From Pelagibacteraceae bacterium AG-390-L03 (GTDB lineage Bacteria; Pseudomonadota; Alphaproteobacteria; Pelagibacterales; Pelagibacteraceae): a stretch of 64,000 nt of DNA. The stretch is taken from positions 80,303 to 144,302 of the forward strand of contig QCHA01000002.1 in the NCBI GenBank assembly GCA_003279685.1. Reading direction: 5' to 3'. The number at the start of each line of letters is the position of its first letter. Position 1 is the first letter of the stretch. Below are positions 9,322 through 22,159 of this stretch, in pieces. The notes beneath the pieces were generated by a model that was not told the DNA's origin, made no database searches, and worked only from the letters and a program-made list of their open reading frames with translations. A program made the position numbers and the translations under genes.

Positions 9322-10215
9322 TTAAAATAATCTAGCACAAGACTGATGCAATAAAGAATGTAATTCTACCAATTTATTAAAATCTTTATTATATCCTCCA
9401 CCTAAAACACCACAGATAGGTATTTTTTTTGAAGAAAAATTTTCAATTACTAATTCATCTCTTTGTTTTACTCCTTCATCTGAAATTTTTAACTTACCTA
9501 ATAGATCGTTAAAATGAATATCAACACCCGCTATATAAAAAACAAAGTCAAAGTTTTCATTATTGAGTGTATTTATATAAAATTTAAGTGTCTTTAGATA
9601 AGCATCATCTTCAATGTTATCTTCAAGCTCCACATCTAAATCACTAATTGATTTTTTCGCAGGATAATTAGTTTTTGAATGCATACTAAAAGTAAATACA
9701 CGTCTATTATCTTTAAAAATTTCTGAGTTTCCATTTCCCTGATGAACATCTAAATCTATAATTAAAATTCTATTGGCAAATCCTCTATCTAATAAATAGT
9801 GAGCAGCTACAGCTACATCATTAAAAACACAATAGCCAGCACCACCATCATAATTAGCATGATGACTTCCTCCAGCAGTGTTACACGCAACTCCATAATT
9901 TAATGCAAGTTTTGATGCTAAAACAGTACCGCCAGTTGCAACTAATGATCTTTGAACCACACTATCAACTAATGGAAAGCCAATTTTTTTAATTCCATTT
10001 TTGTCTAAAGTCTTATTCTTTATATTATCTATATAATTTGCTGAATGAGCTCTATTTAAAGTTTCAAAAGAACAGGCAGTAGGATTATAAAAATTTTTTA
10101 CAACCTTTTGATTAAGTAGATACTTGGCAAGTTCGCCAAATTTATTTATTGGAAATTTGTGATCATCTCCAATTTTTGCAACATAATCTTTATGATTTAC
10201 TACTGGTAGCTCCAT
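9322..10215 (-). CDS. Histone deacetylase-superfamily deacetylase (class IV-like)
   Basis: GSHHANYDGGAGYCVFND, IDLDVHQGNG, AGVDIHFNDLLG, LGGGY catalytic/metal motifs. Confidence 0.92.
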   Translation of the reverse strand: MELPVVNHKDYVAKIGDDHKFPINKFGELAKYLLNQKVVKNFYNPTACSFETLNRAHSANYIDNIKNKTLDKNGIKKIGFPLVDSVVQRSLVATGGTVLASKLALNYGVACNTAGGSHHANYDGGAGYCVFNDVAVAAHYLLDRGFANRILIIDLDVHQGNGNSEIFKDNRRVFTFSMHSKTNYPAKKSISDLDVELEDNIEDDAYLKTLKFYINTLNNENFDFVFYIAGVDIHFNDLLGKLKISDEGVKQRDELVIENFSSKKIPICGVLGGGYNKDFNKLVELHSLLHQSCARLF

Positions 10216-11168
10216 TACTTTTCAATAACACGAATGGGCTTTCCGTTTACACAAGCCTCAAGATCTTCAATCATCTGTGTATAAAATATACTATAATTTT
10301 CTACTGTTACATATCCAATGTGAGGAGTAAGTAACGCATTAGGTAAAAATCTTAATTTATTTCCTTCAGGCAGAGGTTCTTTGTCATAAACATCAATTCC
10401 TGCACCCATAATAACATTAGTTGATAATGCAATTATTAAATCATCCTCGTTAACGATAGGGCCTCTAGAGGTATTAATTAAAAAAGCTGTCTTCTTCATT
10501 TGATCAAATTCTTTTATAGTAATGCAATCATTATAACGTTCGCCACCTTGAACATGAATTGAAATATAATCTGATGTTTTAATTAAATCTTCTTTACTAC
10601 ATGGAAGGACATTTAATTCTTTGCATTTGTTTAGATCTAGGTTTTCACTCCAAGCCATAACTTGCATACCAAAAGCATTAGCTATTTTTGCCACTTGCGA
10701 ACCTACTCTTCCAAGGCCAATTAAACCAATTATTTTACCTTTTAATTCAAAGCCAACAGTTGTTTGCCAATAACCTTGGTACATATTATCAATTTCAGTC
10801 TTTAAATTTTTTGATAGACCTAGAATTAAAGCCCAAGTTAATTCACAAGTTGGATTAAAATTAATCTCAGTACCACTAACTATAATTTTTCTTTTTTTTG
10901 CAGCCTCTAAATCAATTGCTTTATTTCTTGAGCCACTTGTGATGATATATTTAAGATTATTAAGATTATCGATTAAATTTTTTGTAATTGGTGTTCGCTC
11001 TCGCATGATTAATAATGCTTCAAAATCTGATAATTGCTCGATAGCATCAGCTTCATCCTGAAAGGGTTCACTAAATATTTTAAATTCATATTTTCCAGAT
11101 AATTTTCTTAAATCTACAAATTCTTGTGAAACATCTTGATAATCGTCTAGTATTGCAACTTTAAGCAT
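10215..11168 (-). CDS. D-isomer-specific 2-hydroxyacid dehydrogenase
   Basis: GKIIGLIGLGRVGSQVAKIA Rossmann, LINTSRGPIVNEDDL, DVYDKEPLP, LTPHIGY. Confidence 0.93.
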   Translation of the reverse strand: MLKVAILDDYQDVSQEFVDLRKLSGKYEFKIFSEPFQDEADAIEQLSDFEALLIMRERTPITKNLIDNLNNLKYIITSGSRNKAIDLEAAKKRKIIVSGTEINFNPTCELTWALILGLSKNLKTEIDNMYQGYWQTTVGFELKGKIIGLIGLGRVGSQVAKIANAFGMQVMAWSENLDLNKCKELNVLPCSKEDLIKTSDYISIHVQGGERYNDCITIKEFDQMKKTAFLINTSRGPIVNEDDLIIALSTNVIMGAGIDVYDKEPLPEGNKLRFLPNALLTPHIGYVTVENYSIFYTQMIEDLEACVNGKPIRVIEK

Positions 11169-12063
11169 TTTGAACTTTCCTATTTGATAATAAAATCCCT
11201 GTAATAATAAAACAGGCTCCTAAGATATGATAAAACATAAATTTTTCATTAAAAAAAATCATAGCCATAATGGCACTGAATATAGGCATCAAATGTAAAA
11301 ATACTCCAGATCGATTTGCTCCAATCATAGATATACCTTTAATCCATAATATAAATGAAGCTAAACCAGGAAGCAAAACAACGTATGATAAAATTAAAAT
11401 AAATGGTGTATCAATTTTAATTCTAAAGCCAATTTGATACTCCATGAAATAAACTGGAATTAAAAAAATTAATCCGAATGTAATCAGAACTTGTAATAAG
11501 CTTATTTGTGAAATTTCATATTTTTGTTTTTTTAATAAACTTGAATATAGGGCCCATGAAAACATAGCTACAACCATCGTAATATCTCCTTTATTAAAAT
11601 TTAAATTTTTTAAAATTTCAAAATTAGCTTTAGTTATAATTACGATAACTCCAATGAAAGACAGTATTACTCCTATGATTTGAAAAATATTTGTTTTTTC
11701 AATTTTTAAAATTGATGAAAAAAACATTATCATTACAGGAATTGTAGATATCATTAAAACACCACTTATAACTTGTGTGAAATTTAAAGAATAATAAACA
11801 ATTGAATTAAAGATTGTAATACTTGTAACTCCTAGAATTATAAACAATTTATAATTTTTGATTATGTAATCTTTTTTTCTAATAATTTCAGGTAAAGTGA
11901 AAGGGGCTAAAATCAACCAAGCAAAAAACCAACGATAAAAATTTAATGAAAATGGTGGAACGTTGTAAAGACTGGCAAATTTACCAATAATAAAATTACC
12001 TGCCCAAAAAGTTACGGTTAGTAACAAAAAAACATACGCAAGAAAGTTAGTCTCCTTTCTCAC
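11161..12063 (-). CDS. EamA/DMT-family transporter
   Basis: Ten-TM pattern, two EamA repeats (WAGNFIIGKFA...; FSWALYSSLLKK...). Confidence 0.88.
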   Translation of the reverse strand: MRKETNFLAYVFLLLTVTFWAGNFIIGKFASLYNVPPFSLNFYRWFFAWLILAPFTLPEIIRKKDYIIKNYKLFIILGVTSITIFNSIVYYSLNFTQVISGVLMISTIPVMIMFFSSILKIEKTNIFQIIGVILSFIGVIVIITKANFEILKNLNFNKGDITMVVAMFSWALYSSLLKKQKYEISQISLLQVLITFGLIFLIPVYFMEYQIGFRIKIDTPFILILSYVVLLPGLASFILWIKGISMIGANRSGVFLHLMPIFSAIMAMIFFNEKFMFYHILGACFIITGILLSNRKVQNA

Positions 12064-13320
12064 CTAACTAAATCTTAATGAGCTATATGGTTTTAAATCT
12101 AAGTTCGTATTTTCGTTTGCAATCATTCCTGAAACAATCTTTCCAGATATCGGACCTAAAGTCCATCCTAAATGATGGTGACCAAAACAATAAAAAACAT
12201 TTTTATATTTTTTTGAGGGGCCCATAACTGGTAAAAAATCTGGTAATGATGGTCTAAAGCCTAACCATTCATCTTCGTGTTCAGGTAATTCACCAAGCAT
12301 GTATTTAGCATTGTCAATTAAGTTTTTAATTCTTGATTTAGATAAAGGATTTTTCAGACCTCCGAATTCTACTGTACCTACAACCCTTAAGCCCTGTTCC
12401 ATTGGAGTAATGCCAAATCCACGATTTGAAAATATCACAGGTCTATTCAACAAATGATCACAACCTTTAAAATGAACATGATATCCTCTTTCTGTATCTA
12501 GAGGAATTTTTTCATCTAGGTTATCAGTTAATATTTTTGAAAAAGCTCCACAAGCAATTACCACTTTATCAAAAATAAAACTTTGATTTTCTGTTTTAAA
12601 AACTGGTTTTTCTTCATCAAAATTAATATCTTTAATATTAACTTTATTGAATTTTCCACCTTTTTTTAAAAACAAATCAAAAAGTTTTAAGAGAATTTTT
12701 TTTGGGTTTCTTGCATGTCTTGCGTATGGATAATATACACCCGCATGATAAAAAGGTTTGATGTGTGGCTCTAAATCATGAATTTCAGATTTGCTAACTA
12801 ATTGTTGTTCAACACCCAGTTCATCTCTTATTTTGATTTCTAACTCTCTACTTTTTAGGTCTTGATCGTTCCAAATATATAATATTCCTTTATTTTCAAC
12901 TAAACCCTCTAGATTAATTTCATCAAATAGTTCATCATAAGCGGGTAATGCTAAGTCTAAAATTTGATGCATATTTTTTGCAGTATGCATCATATTCTTT
13001 GTAGTTGAATTCATAATAAATTTCATAAACCATGGGATCATTTTTGGAAGGTAATTCCATTTTAATGCTAAAGGACCTGAAGAACTTAAAAGCATAGCAG
13101 GAACATCTGCTAATACATCTGGTCTATTAAGAGGAACTGAAGCATATGGGGAAAAATGACCTGCATTTCCATAAGATGCTGCTTGTGCACCAGGGTTGTC
13201 TCTATCGAAAATAGTAACACTAAATCCTTTTTTTTGAAGAAATAATGCGTTTGAAACTCCTTGAATACCTGCTCCAACTATTCCAACTTTAATATTTTTA
13301 TTCATAAAACTTTTATACAA
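12064..13320 (-). CDS. dadA: D-amino acid dehydrogenase (FAD-dependent oxidoreductase, DadA-like)
   Basis: VGIVGAGIQGVSNALFLQKKGFSVTIFDR; GFRPSLPDFLPVMGPS; HHHLGWTLGPISGK. Confidence 0.85.
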   Translation of the reverse strand: MYKSFMNKNIKVGIVGAGIQGVSNALFLQKKGFSVTIFDRDNPGAQAASYGNAGHFSPYASVPLNRPDVLADVPAMLLSSSGPLALKWNYLPKMIPWFMKFIMNSTTKNMMHTAKNMHQILDLALPAYDELFDEINLEGLVENKGILYIWNDQDLKSRELEIKIRDELGVEQQLVSKSEIHDLEPHIKPFYHAGVYYPYARHARNPKKILLKLFDLFLKKGGKFNKVNIKDINFDEEKPVFKTENQSFIFDKVVIACGAFSKILTDNLDEKIPLDTERGYHVHFKGCDHLLNRPVIFSNRGFGITPMEQGLRVVGTVEFGGLKNPLSKSRIKNLIDNAKYMLGELPEHEDEWLGFRPSLPDFLPVMGPSKKYKNVFYCFGHHHLGWTLGPISGKIVSGMIANENTNLDLKPYSSLRFS

Positions 13321-13373
13321 TTATAATTTAATAATTATAGTGACAAATTATACACCTGTTTAAAGTTTAATTG

Positions 13374-14498
13374 TTAAGCAATGAGTTGTTTGTGATTTAT
13401 TTTGGCACTCAAGACAATACCAAACCCAATCATTGTTGCCATCATTGAAGATCCACCATACGACATGATTGGTAAAGGAGAGCCTACAATAGGAAGTAGA
13501 CCTAGCACCATACATAAATTTACTATAATATAAATGAAGATTGCAAAAGCAAACCCAAAACAAAAAAGCTTTGAAAAATCACTTCTCGAAATAGCTCCTA
13601 TTCTTATAATTCTAATGATAATTATTGAATAAATTAATAAAAGAAAAATTGATCCAACAAAACCAAATTCCTCTGAAAACAAAGTAAAAACAAAATCTGT
13701 ATGCTTTTCAGGTAAAAACTCTAAATAACTCTGTGTGCCTTTTAAAAAACCTTTTCCATTAAGTCCGCCTGACCCAATTGCAATTTTAGATTGGATAATT
13801 TGATATCCCGCACCTAGTGGGTCTCTGTCTGGATCTAAAAAAGTTAAAATTCTCAATTTTTGATATGGTTTCAAAAAAGAAATAATAAAAGGTAATGAAA
13901 TGAGGAAACTAACAAAAGAAATAAAAAAATATTTCATTCTTACACCTGCTAACCATAAAATTATTAATCCACTCGATGCTATTAATATAGATGTTCCAAG
14001 GTCAGGTTGAGATACAACTAACATAATTGGAATAACAATAATTATAAGAGCAACAAAAATACTTGAAAATGAATTTATATTATCAACTTTTAGTCGATGA
14101 TAATATTTTGCTAAGCACAAAATGATTGCAATTTTCATTAATTCTGAAGGCTGTAAAACTATAAAATATAAATTTATCCATCTTTGTGATCCTGAAACCT
14201 TAATTCCATAAACTGAAACCCAAATCAAAAGAAGAAGGATAATAAAATAAATAAAATAAGAAGTAATATGCCACAAACGTATATTAAAAAAAGAAATTAA
14301 TATCATTAATGAAAAAAAGGTTAATAGTTTTATAAAATGACTTTTAGTATGATAAAGAACTTGCCCACCATCAGTTGAGTACATAACTAAAACACTGACG
14401 ATTGATAATATAATAAGACAAAGTAACAAAATAAAATCTAAATTTTTAACTTTTTGAATAAATGTTAGCTCATTATTAAGTCTGTTATGTTGGATCAT
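13374..14498 (-). CDS. rodA: Rod shape-determining SEDS protein RodA
   Basis: SEDS motifs (GSGGLNGKGFLKGTQSYLEFLPEKHTDFVFTLFSEEFGF; LPIVGSPLPIMSYGGSS). Confidence 0.96.
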   Translation of the reverse strand: MIQHNRLNNELTFIQKVKNLDFILLLCLIILSIVSVLVMYSTDGGQVLYHTKSHFIKLLTFFSLMILISFFNIRLWHITSYFIYFIILLLLIWVSVYGIKVSGSQRWINLYFIVLQPSELMKIAIILCLAKYYHRLKVDNINSFSSIFVALIIIVIPIMLVVSQPDLGTSILIASSGLIILWLAGVRMKYFFISFVSFLISLPFIISFLKPYQKLRILTFLDPDRDPLGAGYQIIQSKIAIGSGGLNGKGFLKGTQSYLEFLPEKHTDFVFTLFSEEFGFVGSIFLLLIYSIIIIRIIRIGAISRSDFSKLFCFGFAFAIFIYIIVNLCMVLGLLPIVGSPLPIMSYGGSSMMATMIGFGIVLSAKINHKQLIA

Positions 14499-16403
14499 TT
14501 AAATATCTATTTCCTCAAAATTAGATTGTTTTTCTCTCATAGCATCTCTATCAATGATTAATTTGAAAAGCTCTTTTGCTATTGGTGCCGCAGCTTTACT
14601 ACCTGATCCTCCATGTTCAACAATAATGCTAAGAGCATATCTTGGATTAATATATGGACCATAAGCTACATATAAAGCGTGATCTCTATCTTTATATGGT
14701 ATTTGCTCTAATTTAAGATCTAATTCTCTTTCTCTTTTACTTATTCTTTTTACTTGTGCAGTACCTGTTTTTCCAGCAAATTGATATTTTGGGTCATCTA
14801 TCCTCGATCGATATGAGGTTCCTCTAATTTCATTGGTAGAACTAAACATTGCTTTTTGAACTATTTTTAAATTTTTTTTATCTTTAATTAGTTGAAGATT
14901 AGGTTCAATAGAACTTTTTAATTCCATATTCTTTTTTGCTTTTAGAAAATTTAATGGCTTATTATTAACAATAATTTTTGGGGAAATTTTGTATCCACCA
15001 TTTGCAATTTGAGCTGTCATTAAACATAGTTGTAAAGGTGTAGTTTGAATATATCCTTGACCAATACCAGTTATCAATGTTTCACCCAATACCCATCCTT
15101 TTCCAAGATTATTTTTTTTCCAAACTGTATTTGGAAATAAACCATGCTTCTCATTTTCATAGTATTCCCCCAGAACTTTTTTTCCTAAACCAAATTTTTC
15201 TGCAGTAATTTTTAATTTATCTACCCCAAGAATTCTTGCAATTTCATAAAAATATGTATCACAAGATTGCTTCATCGCATTTTTTAAACTCATTACACCA
15301 TGCCCTTTTTCTTTCCAGCAATGAAATGTTTGACCATAAAGCTCCGTCTTACCCGTGCATTTAACTTTAAAGTTAGGGCCAATTATATTGTTCTCTAAAG
15401 CTGACAAAGCTACGATTGGTTTTATTGTAGAGCCTGGAGAATAAAGACCTGAAAGCGTCTTATTTATTAGTGGTTTTAAGGGATTATTTCTAATTAGCTC
15501 CCAATTATCATTGCTTATGCCAAATAAAAATAAATTAGGATCATATGATGGTGAAGAATACATTGCTAAAATCTCACCGGTGTAAATGTCCATAACGCTT
15601 ATAGATCCAGCCTTACTGGCTAATAACTTTGCTGACAACTTTTGTATCTCTGTATCTAAAGTTAATCTAATTTTAGATCCTTGTTTACCTTTTTGGTGTT
15701 CAAGTTGATTAATTCTTTTTCCATAGGCATTTACTTCATATCTTTGAATATCATTTGTGCCTATTAAATAATTTTCTAATCTTTTTTCTAAACCTAACTT
15801 TCCGACTTTCATTCCTGTTACAAATCTTTCTTGGATTATTTTATTTTGCAAGATATCATTTTCATTAGGCTGACTCACATAGCCTAAAACATGTGTGTAG
15901 ATATCACTAAATGGATAATTTCTTGAAATAGTCATTACTGGTTTTACTCCAACTAAATCATACAAATAGTTATTAATTTTCAAAAACTGTTCCCAACTTA
16001 AATTTTCTGAAACAATAATACTTTCCCAGGGTTTTTTTTGTTTTTTTGATTTTAAAATTTTTGTAATTTTTTTATCAGTCAATTCTAAAAGAGTTTTTAA
16101 TCTAGATAAAATATAATTAAAATTTTCTACTTGTTCTGGTATAATATGAAGTTGATATACTTTTAAATTACCAGCAATTATATTTCCAAAATAATCTACT
16201 ATATTTCCTCTGATTGGAGGTAATTTCCACTCCCTAATTCTATTTTTATCCGACAGAGTTAAATATTTTTTATTATCATTAATTTGTAAAGAAAATAAAC
16301 GAGCAACTATTCCAGAGAATATTATTAACTTTGCAGCCCCAATGATAAACATTCTTCTGTTTATTATATCTGTTTTTCTTATACCCGAACTATCTTTAAT
16401 CAT
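14499..16403 (-). CDS. mrdA: Penicillin-binding protein 2
   Basis: SPGSTIKP (SxxK), KTGTAQV, class B PBP architecture; next to rodA. Confidence 0.96.
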   Translation of the reverse strand: MIKDSSGIRKTDIINRRMFIIGAAKLIIFSGIVARLFSLQINDNKKYLTLSDKNRIREWKLPPIRGNIVDYFGNIIAGNLKVYQLHIIPEQVENFNYILSRLKTLLELTDKKITKILKSKKQKKPWESIIVSENLSWEQFLKINNYLYDLVGVKPVMTISRNYPFSDIYTHVLGYVSQPNENDILQNKIIQERFVTGMKVGKLGLEKRLENYLIGTNDIQRYEVNAYGKRINQLEHQKGKQGSKIRLTLDTEIQKLSAKLLASKAGSISVMDIYTGEILAMYSSPSYDPNLFLFGISNDNWELIRNNPLKPLINKTLSGLYSPGSTIKPIVALSALENNIIGPNFKVKCTGKTELYGQTFHCWKEKGHGVMSLKNAMKQSCDTYFYEIARILGVDKLKITAEKFGLGKKVLGEYYENEKHGLFPNTVWKKNNLGKGWVLGETLITGIGQGYIQTTPLQLCLMTAQIANGGYKISPKIIVNNKPLNFLKAKKNMELKSSIEPNLQLIKDKKNLKIVQKAMFSSTNEIRGTSYRSRIDDPKYQFAGKTGTAQVKRISKRERELDLKLEQIPYKDRDHALYVAYGPYINPRYALSIIVEHGGSGSKAAAPIAKELFKLIIDRDAMREKQSNFEEIDI

Positions 16404-16914
16404 TTGGCTGTGACAAAATTTTTTGGTCTAAATAGTTAAAAATAAAAAAAAATATTGGGTACAATATAAATGTAAATCCAGAGTTAATTAAATAAGATAG
16501 GTAATTTGGATTAAAATTGAATACAAAATCAAGAATTAATATTTGGATTGAATTTATTAACAACAATGTAAATAATATTGATATCCAATCATTTATAAAA
16601 TTATAAATTAAAGTTATATTTCTAATATATGCAGTTACTGCACAAATTAACAAATAACATAAGCTGCTTATTCCTATTGGGAAACCAATGATAACATCAT
16701 TAATAATGCCAGCTAAAAATATTGAAATGTAACCAAGTTGATTAGGATTTCTTAGGGTCCAATAAAAAATTAAAATATACACAAAATTGAATGAAAAATA
16801 TTCAATTTCTAAATAATTAAAATCATACTCATTAAATACTGACAAGAACAATAATAATGTTGGAAAATATGAAAATAATATTTTAGAAAAAGTTGATTTG
16901 TTAAGTGAAGACAT
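16396..16914 (-). CDS. mreD: Rod shape-determining protein MreD
   Basis: Small multi-TM protein between mreC and mrdA; weak sequence, strong synteny. Confidence 0.85.
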   Translation of the reverse strand: MSSLNKSTFSKILFSYFPTLLLFLSVFNEYDFNYLEIEYFSFNFVYILIFYWTLRNPNQLGYISIFLAGIINDVIIGFPIGISSLCYLLICAVTAYIRNITLIYNFINDWISILFTLLLINSIQILILDFVFNFNPNYLSYLINSGFTFILYPIFFFIFNYLDQKILSQPND

Positions 16915-17762
16915 TATTTTTGACTCTCCATATCAAAAGAAACTATTTTCACATATTCCAATTGAGTAAATTTAGAAAAAAAATCAATTTGACCATTTGA
17001 TTTTTCAGACATTCTGCCCACTGGTATTCCAGATTTAAATAATCCAGCAAACCCAGAAGTATAAATTACTCTATCTTTTTCATTAATTTCCTTATCTTCT
17101 TTTTCTTTGCTATATTCAATAATGCCATAATTTTTTCCAGTTCCAGAAACTACTGCTTGAATTCTATCTGGTAACAACATCACTGGAATCTTGCTGTTTA
17201 GATCTGATAAAAGTAACGCTCTTGAATTTGTGTAATTTACCTCGATAACTTTTCCAGCCAAATAAGAACCATCCATTATAGCCATTCCAATTTTTACATT
17301 ATCTTTACTGCCTTTGTTTAAAACAATTGATTTTAAATATGGGCTTTCCTTATCAATTAAAACCTTAGCTAATATCTCTTCTGAAGAAACACTTTCATTA
17401 ATTAGATTTCTTAATTTTTTATTTTCTAGTTTTAAAAAATCGCTAGTTAACTTTTCTTCTTTTAAAATATTAAGTTCAGATTTTATATCTTGATAATTGT
17501 TATATATTTCTAGATGGGCTGTTAATTGATTATTTATTTTTTGTATTTTATTTTCTGGTATTGAAATTAAATAAGACAATCTATAAACAACTTCATTAAT
17601 TCCAAACTTTATGAGTTTAATTACCTTAAAATCAAAATTACTTAAAATAATTACAAAAATAGATAAGAATATTAGAGTTAATAATGAAAAACGTTGCTTA
17701 TCTTTTTTTTTTAAAATTGCTGACCTAAAGGCTATTACAAAATCATCTCTGCCTTTAACCAT
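16914..17762 (-). CDS. mreC: Rod shape-determining protein MreC
   Basis: N-terminal TM, coiled coil, VLNKGSKDNVKIGMAIMDGSYLAGKVIEV. Confidence 0.93.
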   Translation of the reverse strand: MVKGRDDFVIAFRSAILKKKDKQRFSLLTLIFLSIFVIILSNFDFKVIKLIKFGINEVVYRLSYLISIPENKIQKINNQLTAHLEIYNNYQDIKSELNILKEEKLTSDFLKLENKKLRNLINESVSSEEILAKVLIDKESPYLKSIVLNKGSKDNVKIGMAIMDGSYLAGKVIEVNYTNSRALLLSDLNSKIPVMLLPDRIQAVVSGTGKNYGIIEYSKEKEDKEINEKDRVIYTSGFAGLFKSGIPVGRMSEKSNGQIDFFSKFTQLEYVKIVSFDMESQK

Positions 17763-17767
17763 TATTT

Positions 17768-20375
<2,608 letters not shown>

Positions 20376-20476
20376 AACTAAATAATTTAGAAAAACTATA
20401 ATACAATCTATAAGAGAGATTGCAAAATAATTTGTTGAATTTCTCTTATTATTCGACCGTTTCAGGTCCTCCAATT

Positions 20477-22159
20477 TTAGTTATAAATTGACTCAATTTT
20501 TGGCATTAAGTGCAAAAGTTTTTTTGTGTACTCATGCTGAGGTTTCAAAAAAAGCTCTTCAGTATTTGAAACTTCACACAATTTACCATCTTTTAATACT
20601 CCAATTCTATCACACATTTGTCTTACTACTGGTAAGTCATGACTAATAAATAGTATTGTTAAATTCAATTGTTCTTGTAAATCTTTTAATAAGTTTAATA
20701 TTTGTGCTTGGATACTTACATCTAGCGCTGAAGTTGGCTCATCACAAACAAGAAGTCTTGGTTGAGTGGCTAATGCTCTTGCAATTGATATTCTTTGTCT
20801 TTGCCCTCCAGAAAACTCATGAGGGTATCGATCAGCAGACTTTTGTGATAACTCTACAGATTCTAATAAATCAAAAATATAACCATCTAAATCAATATTT
20901 GAAATTACTGGATTGTGAAGTTTGATTGGTTCTGAAATTATATCTCTAACTTTTAATCTTCCATTTAAAGAAGAATATGGGTCTTGAAAAATCATTTGTA
21001 TCTGCTTTCTAAATTTCATCATTTCAGATTTATTATTTATTTTTGTGATACAAATATTATCAAAAAAAATATCTCCTGAAGAAGGTTTAAACAAATTTAC
21101 AATCATCTTTGCAATTGTTGACTTTCCACTTCCACTTTCACCTACTAATCCAAACGACTCACCCTCTTTGATTTTAAAAGAAACATCGTCTACAGCCATT
21201 ACAGAATTTTTTGAACTTTCAGTAAAAAAATTATCATCAAAACTTTTGCCAAGATTTTTAATTTGGACTAAGTCTTGCTTTATAATTTCTTTCTTATCCC
21301 ATCTATTTAAAATCTTAATATTATTTTCTTGATTTTTTTTATTTTGTTTATCGACAATTACAAATCTTGAAATCTTCTTATTAGTTGGAGGAACTGAGCT
21401 AACTAAACTTTTTGTATAATTTTTTTTTGGTTTTGTTAATATTTCTTTAGTCACTCCAATTTCAACTAATTGGCCACTTTTCATTACCGCAACTCTATTT
21501 GCTGTCTCTGCAATCACTCCCATATCATGAGTAATCAAAATTACTGCAAGATTTCTTTCTTTTGTAAGTTTTTTAATCAAATCAAGAATTTGGGATTGTA
21601 TTGAAACATCTAAAGCTGTTGTTGGTTCATCTGCAATTAAAAGTTCTGGTTCACAGCATAGGGCAAGTGAAATCACTACCCTTTGCCTCATACCTCCTGA
21701 GAACTGGTGAGGATAATTATTAAATCTTATTTCTGCATCTTTGATTCCAACCTCTTTTAAAAGATCTATTGATTTGTTTTTCGCTTCATCTTTTGTCAAA
21801 TTAAGATGTGTTTGAATAGTTTCTATTAATTGCTCGCCAATTGTAAGTATTGGGTTTAGTGAGGTTTGAGGGTCTTGAAAAATAAGGCCAATTTTTTTAC
21901 CTCTATACTTTATAATGTTATTTCTATCTTCATGAATGTTAAGATCGCCTAAAATTACCGAACCACTTGATACTTTTCCAGGTTCGTCTATCAAATTAAT
22001 AATTGCATTACCAACTGTGCTTTTTCCTGATCCAGATTCACCAACTAAGCCTAATATTTCTCCTTTATTTACCTCTATATTTACATTCTTTGCAGCATAA
22101 ACGGTTTCTTTCCTCATAGGGTAATCAACACTAAGATTTTTAATTTTTAAAAAACTCAT
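20477..22159 (-). CDS. Peptide/nickel-type ABC transporter, fused double ATP-binding protein
   Basis: Two Walker A motifs (GESGSGKST twice) and two LSGGQ-like signatures. Confidence 0.94.
   Translation of the reverse strand: MSFLKIKNLSVDYPMRKETVYAAKNVNIEVNKGEILGLVGESGSGKSTVGNAIINLIDEPGKVSSGSVILGDLNIHEDRNNIIKYRGKKIGLIFQDPQTSLNPILTIGEQLIETIQTHLNLTKDEAKNKSIDLLKEVGIKDAEIRFNNYPHQFSGGMRQRVVISLALCCEPELLIADEPTTALDVSIQSQILDLIKKLTKERNLAVILITHDMGVIAETANRVAVMKSGQLVEIGVTKEILTKPKKNYTKSLVSSVPPTNKKISRFVIVDKQNKKNQENNIKILNRWDKKEIIKQDLVQIKNLGKSFDDNFFTESSKNSVMAVDDVSFKIKEGESFGLVGESGSGKSTIAKMIVNLFKPSSGDIFFDNICITKINNKSEMMKFRKQIQMIFQDPYSSLNGRLKVRDIISEPIKLHNPVISNIDLDGYIFDLLESVELSQKSADRYPHEFSGGQRQRISIARALATQPRLLVCDEPTSALDVSIQAQILNLLKDLQEQLNLTILFISHDLPVVRQMCDRIGVLKDGKLCEVSNTEELFLKPQHEYTKKLLHLMPKIESIYN

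Noticed and set aside
13360-13563. 67-aa minus-strand ORF
   Set aside because: Out-of-frame reading inside the rodA 3' end.
20376-20474. 33-codon N-terminal extension of leuA
   Set aside because: Sequence unrelated to LeuA; MSSKNRVFIFDTTMRDGEQ is the expected N-terminus.
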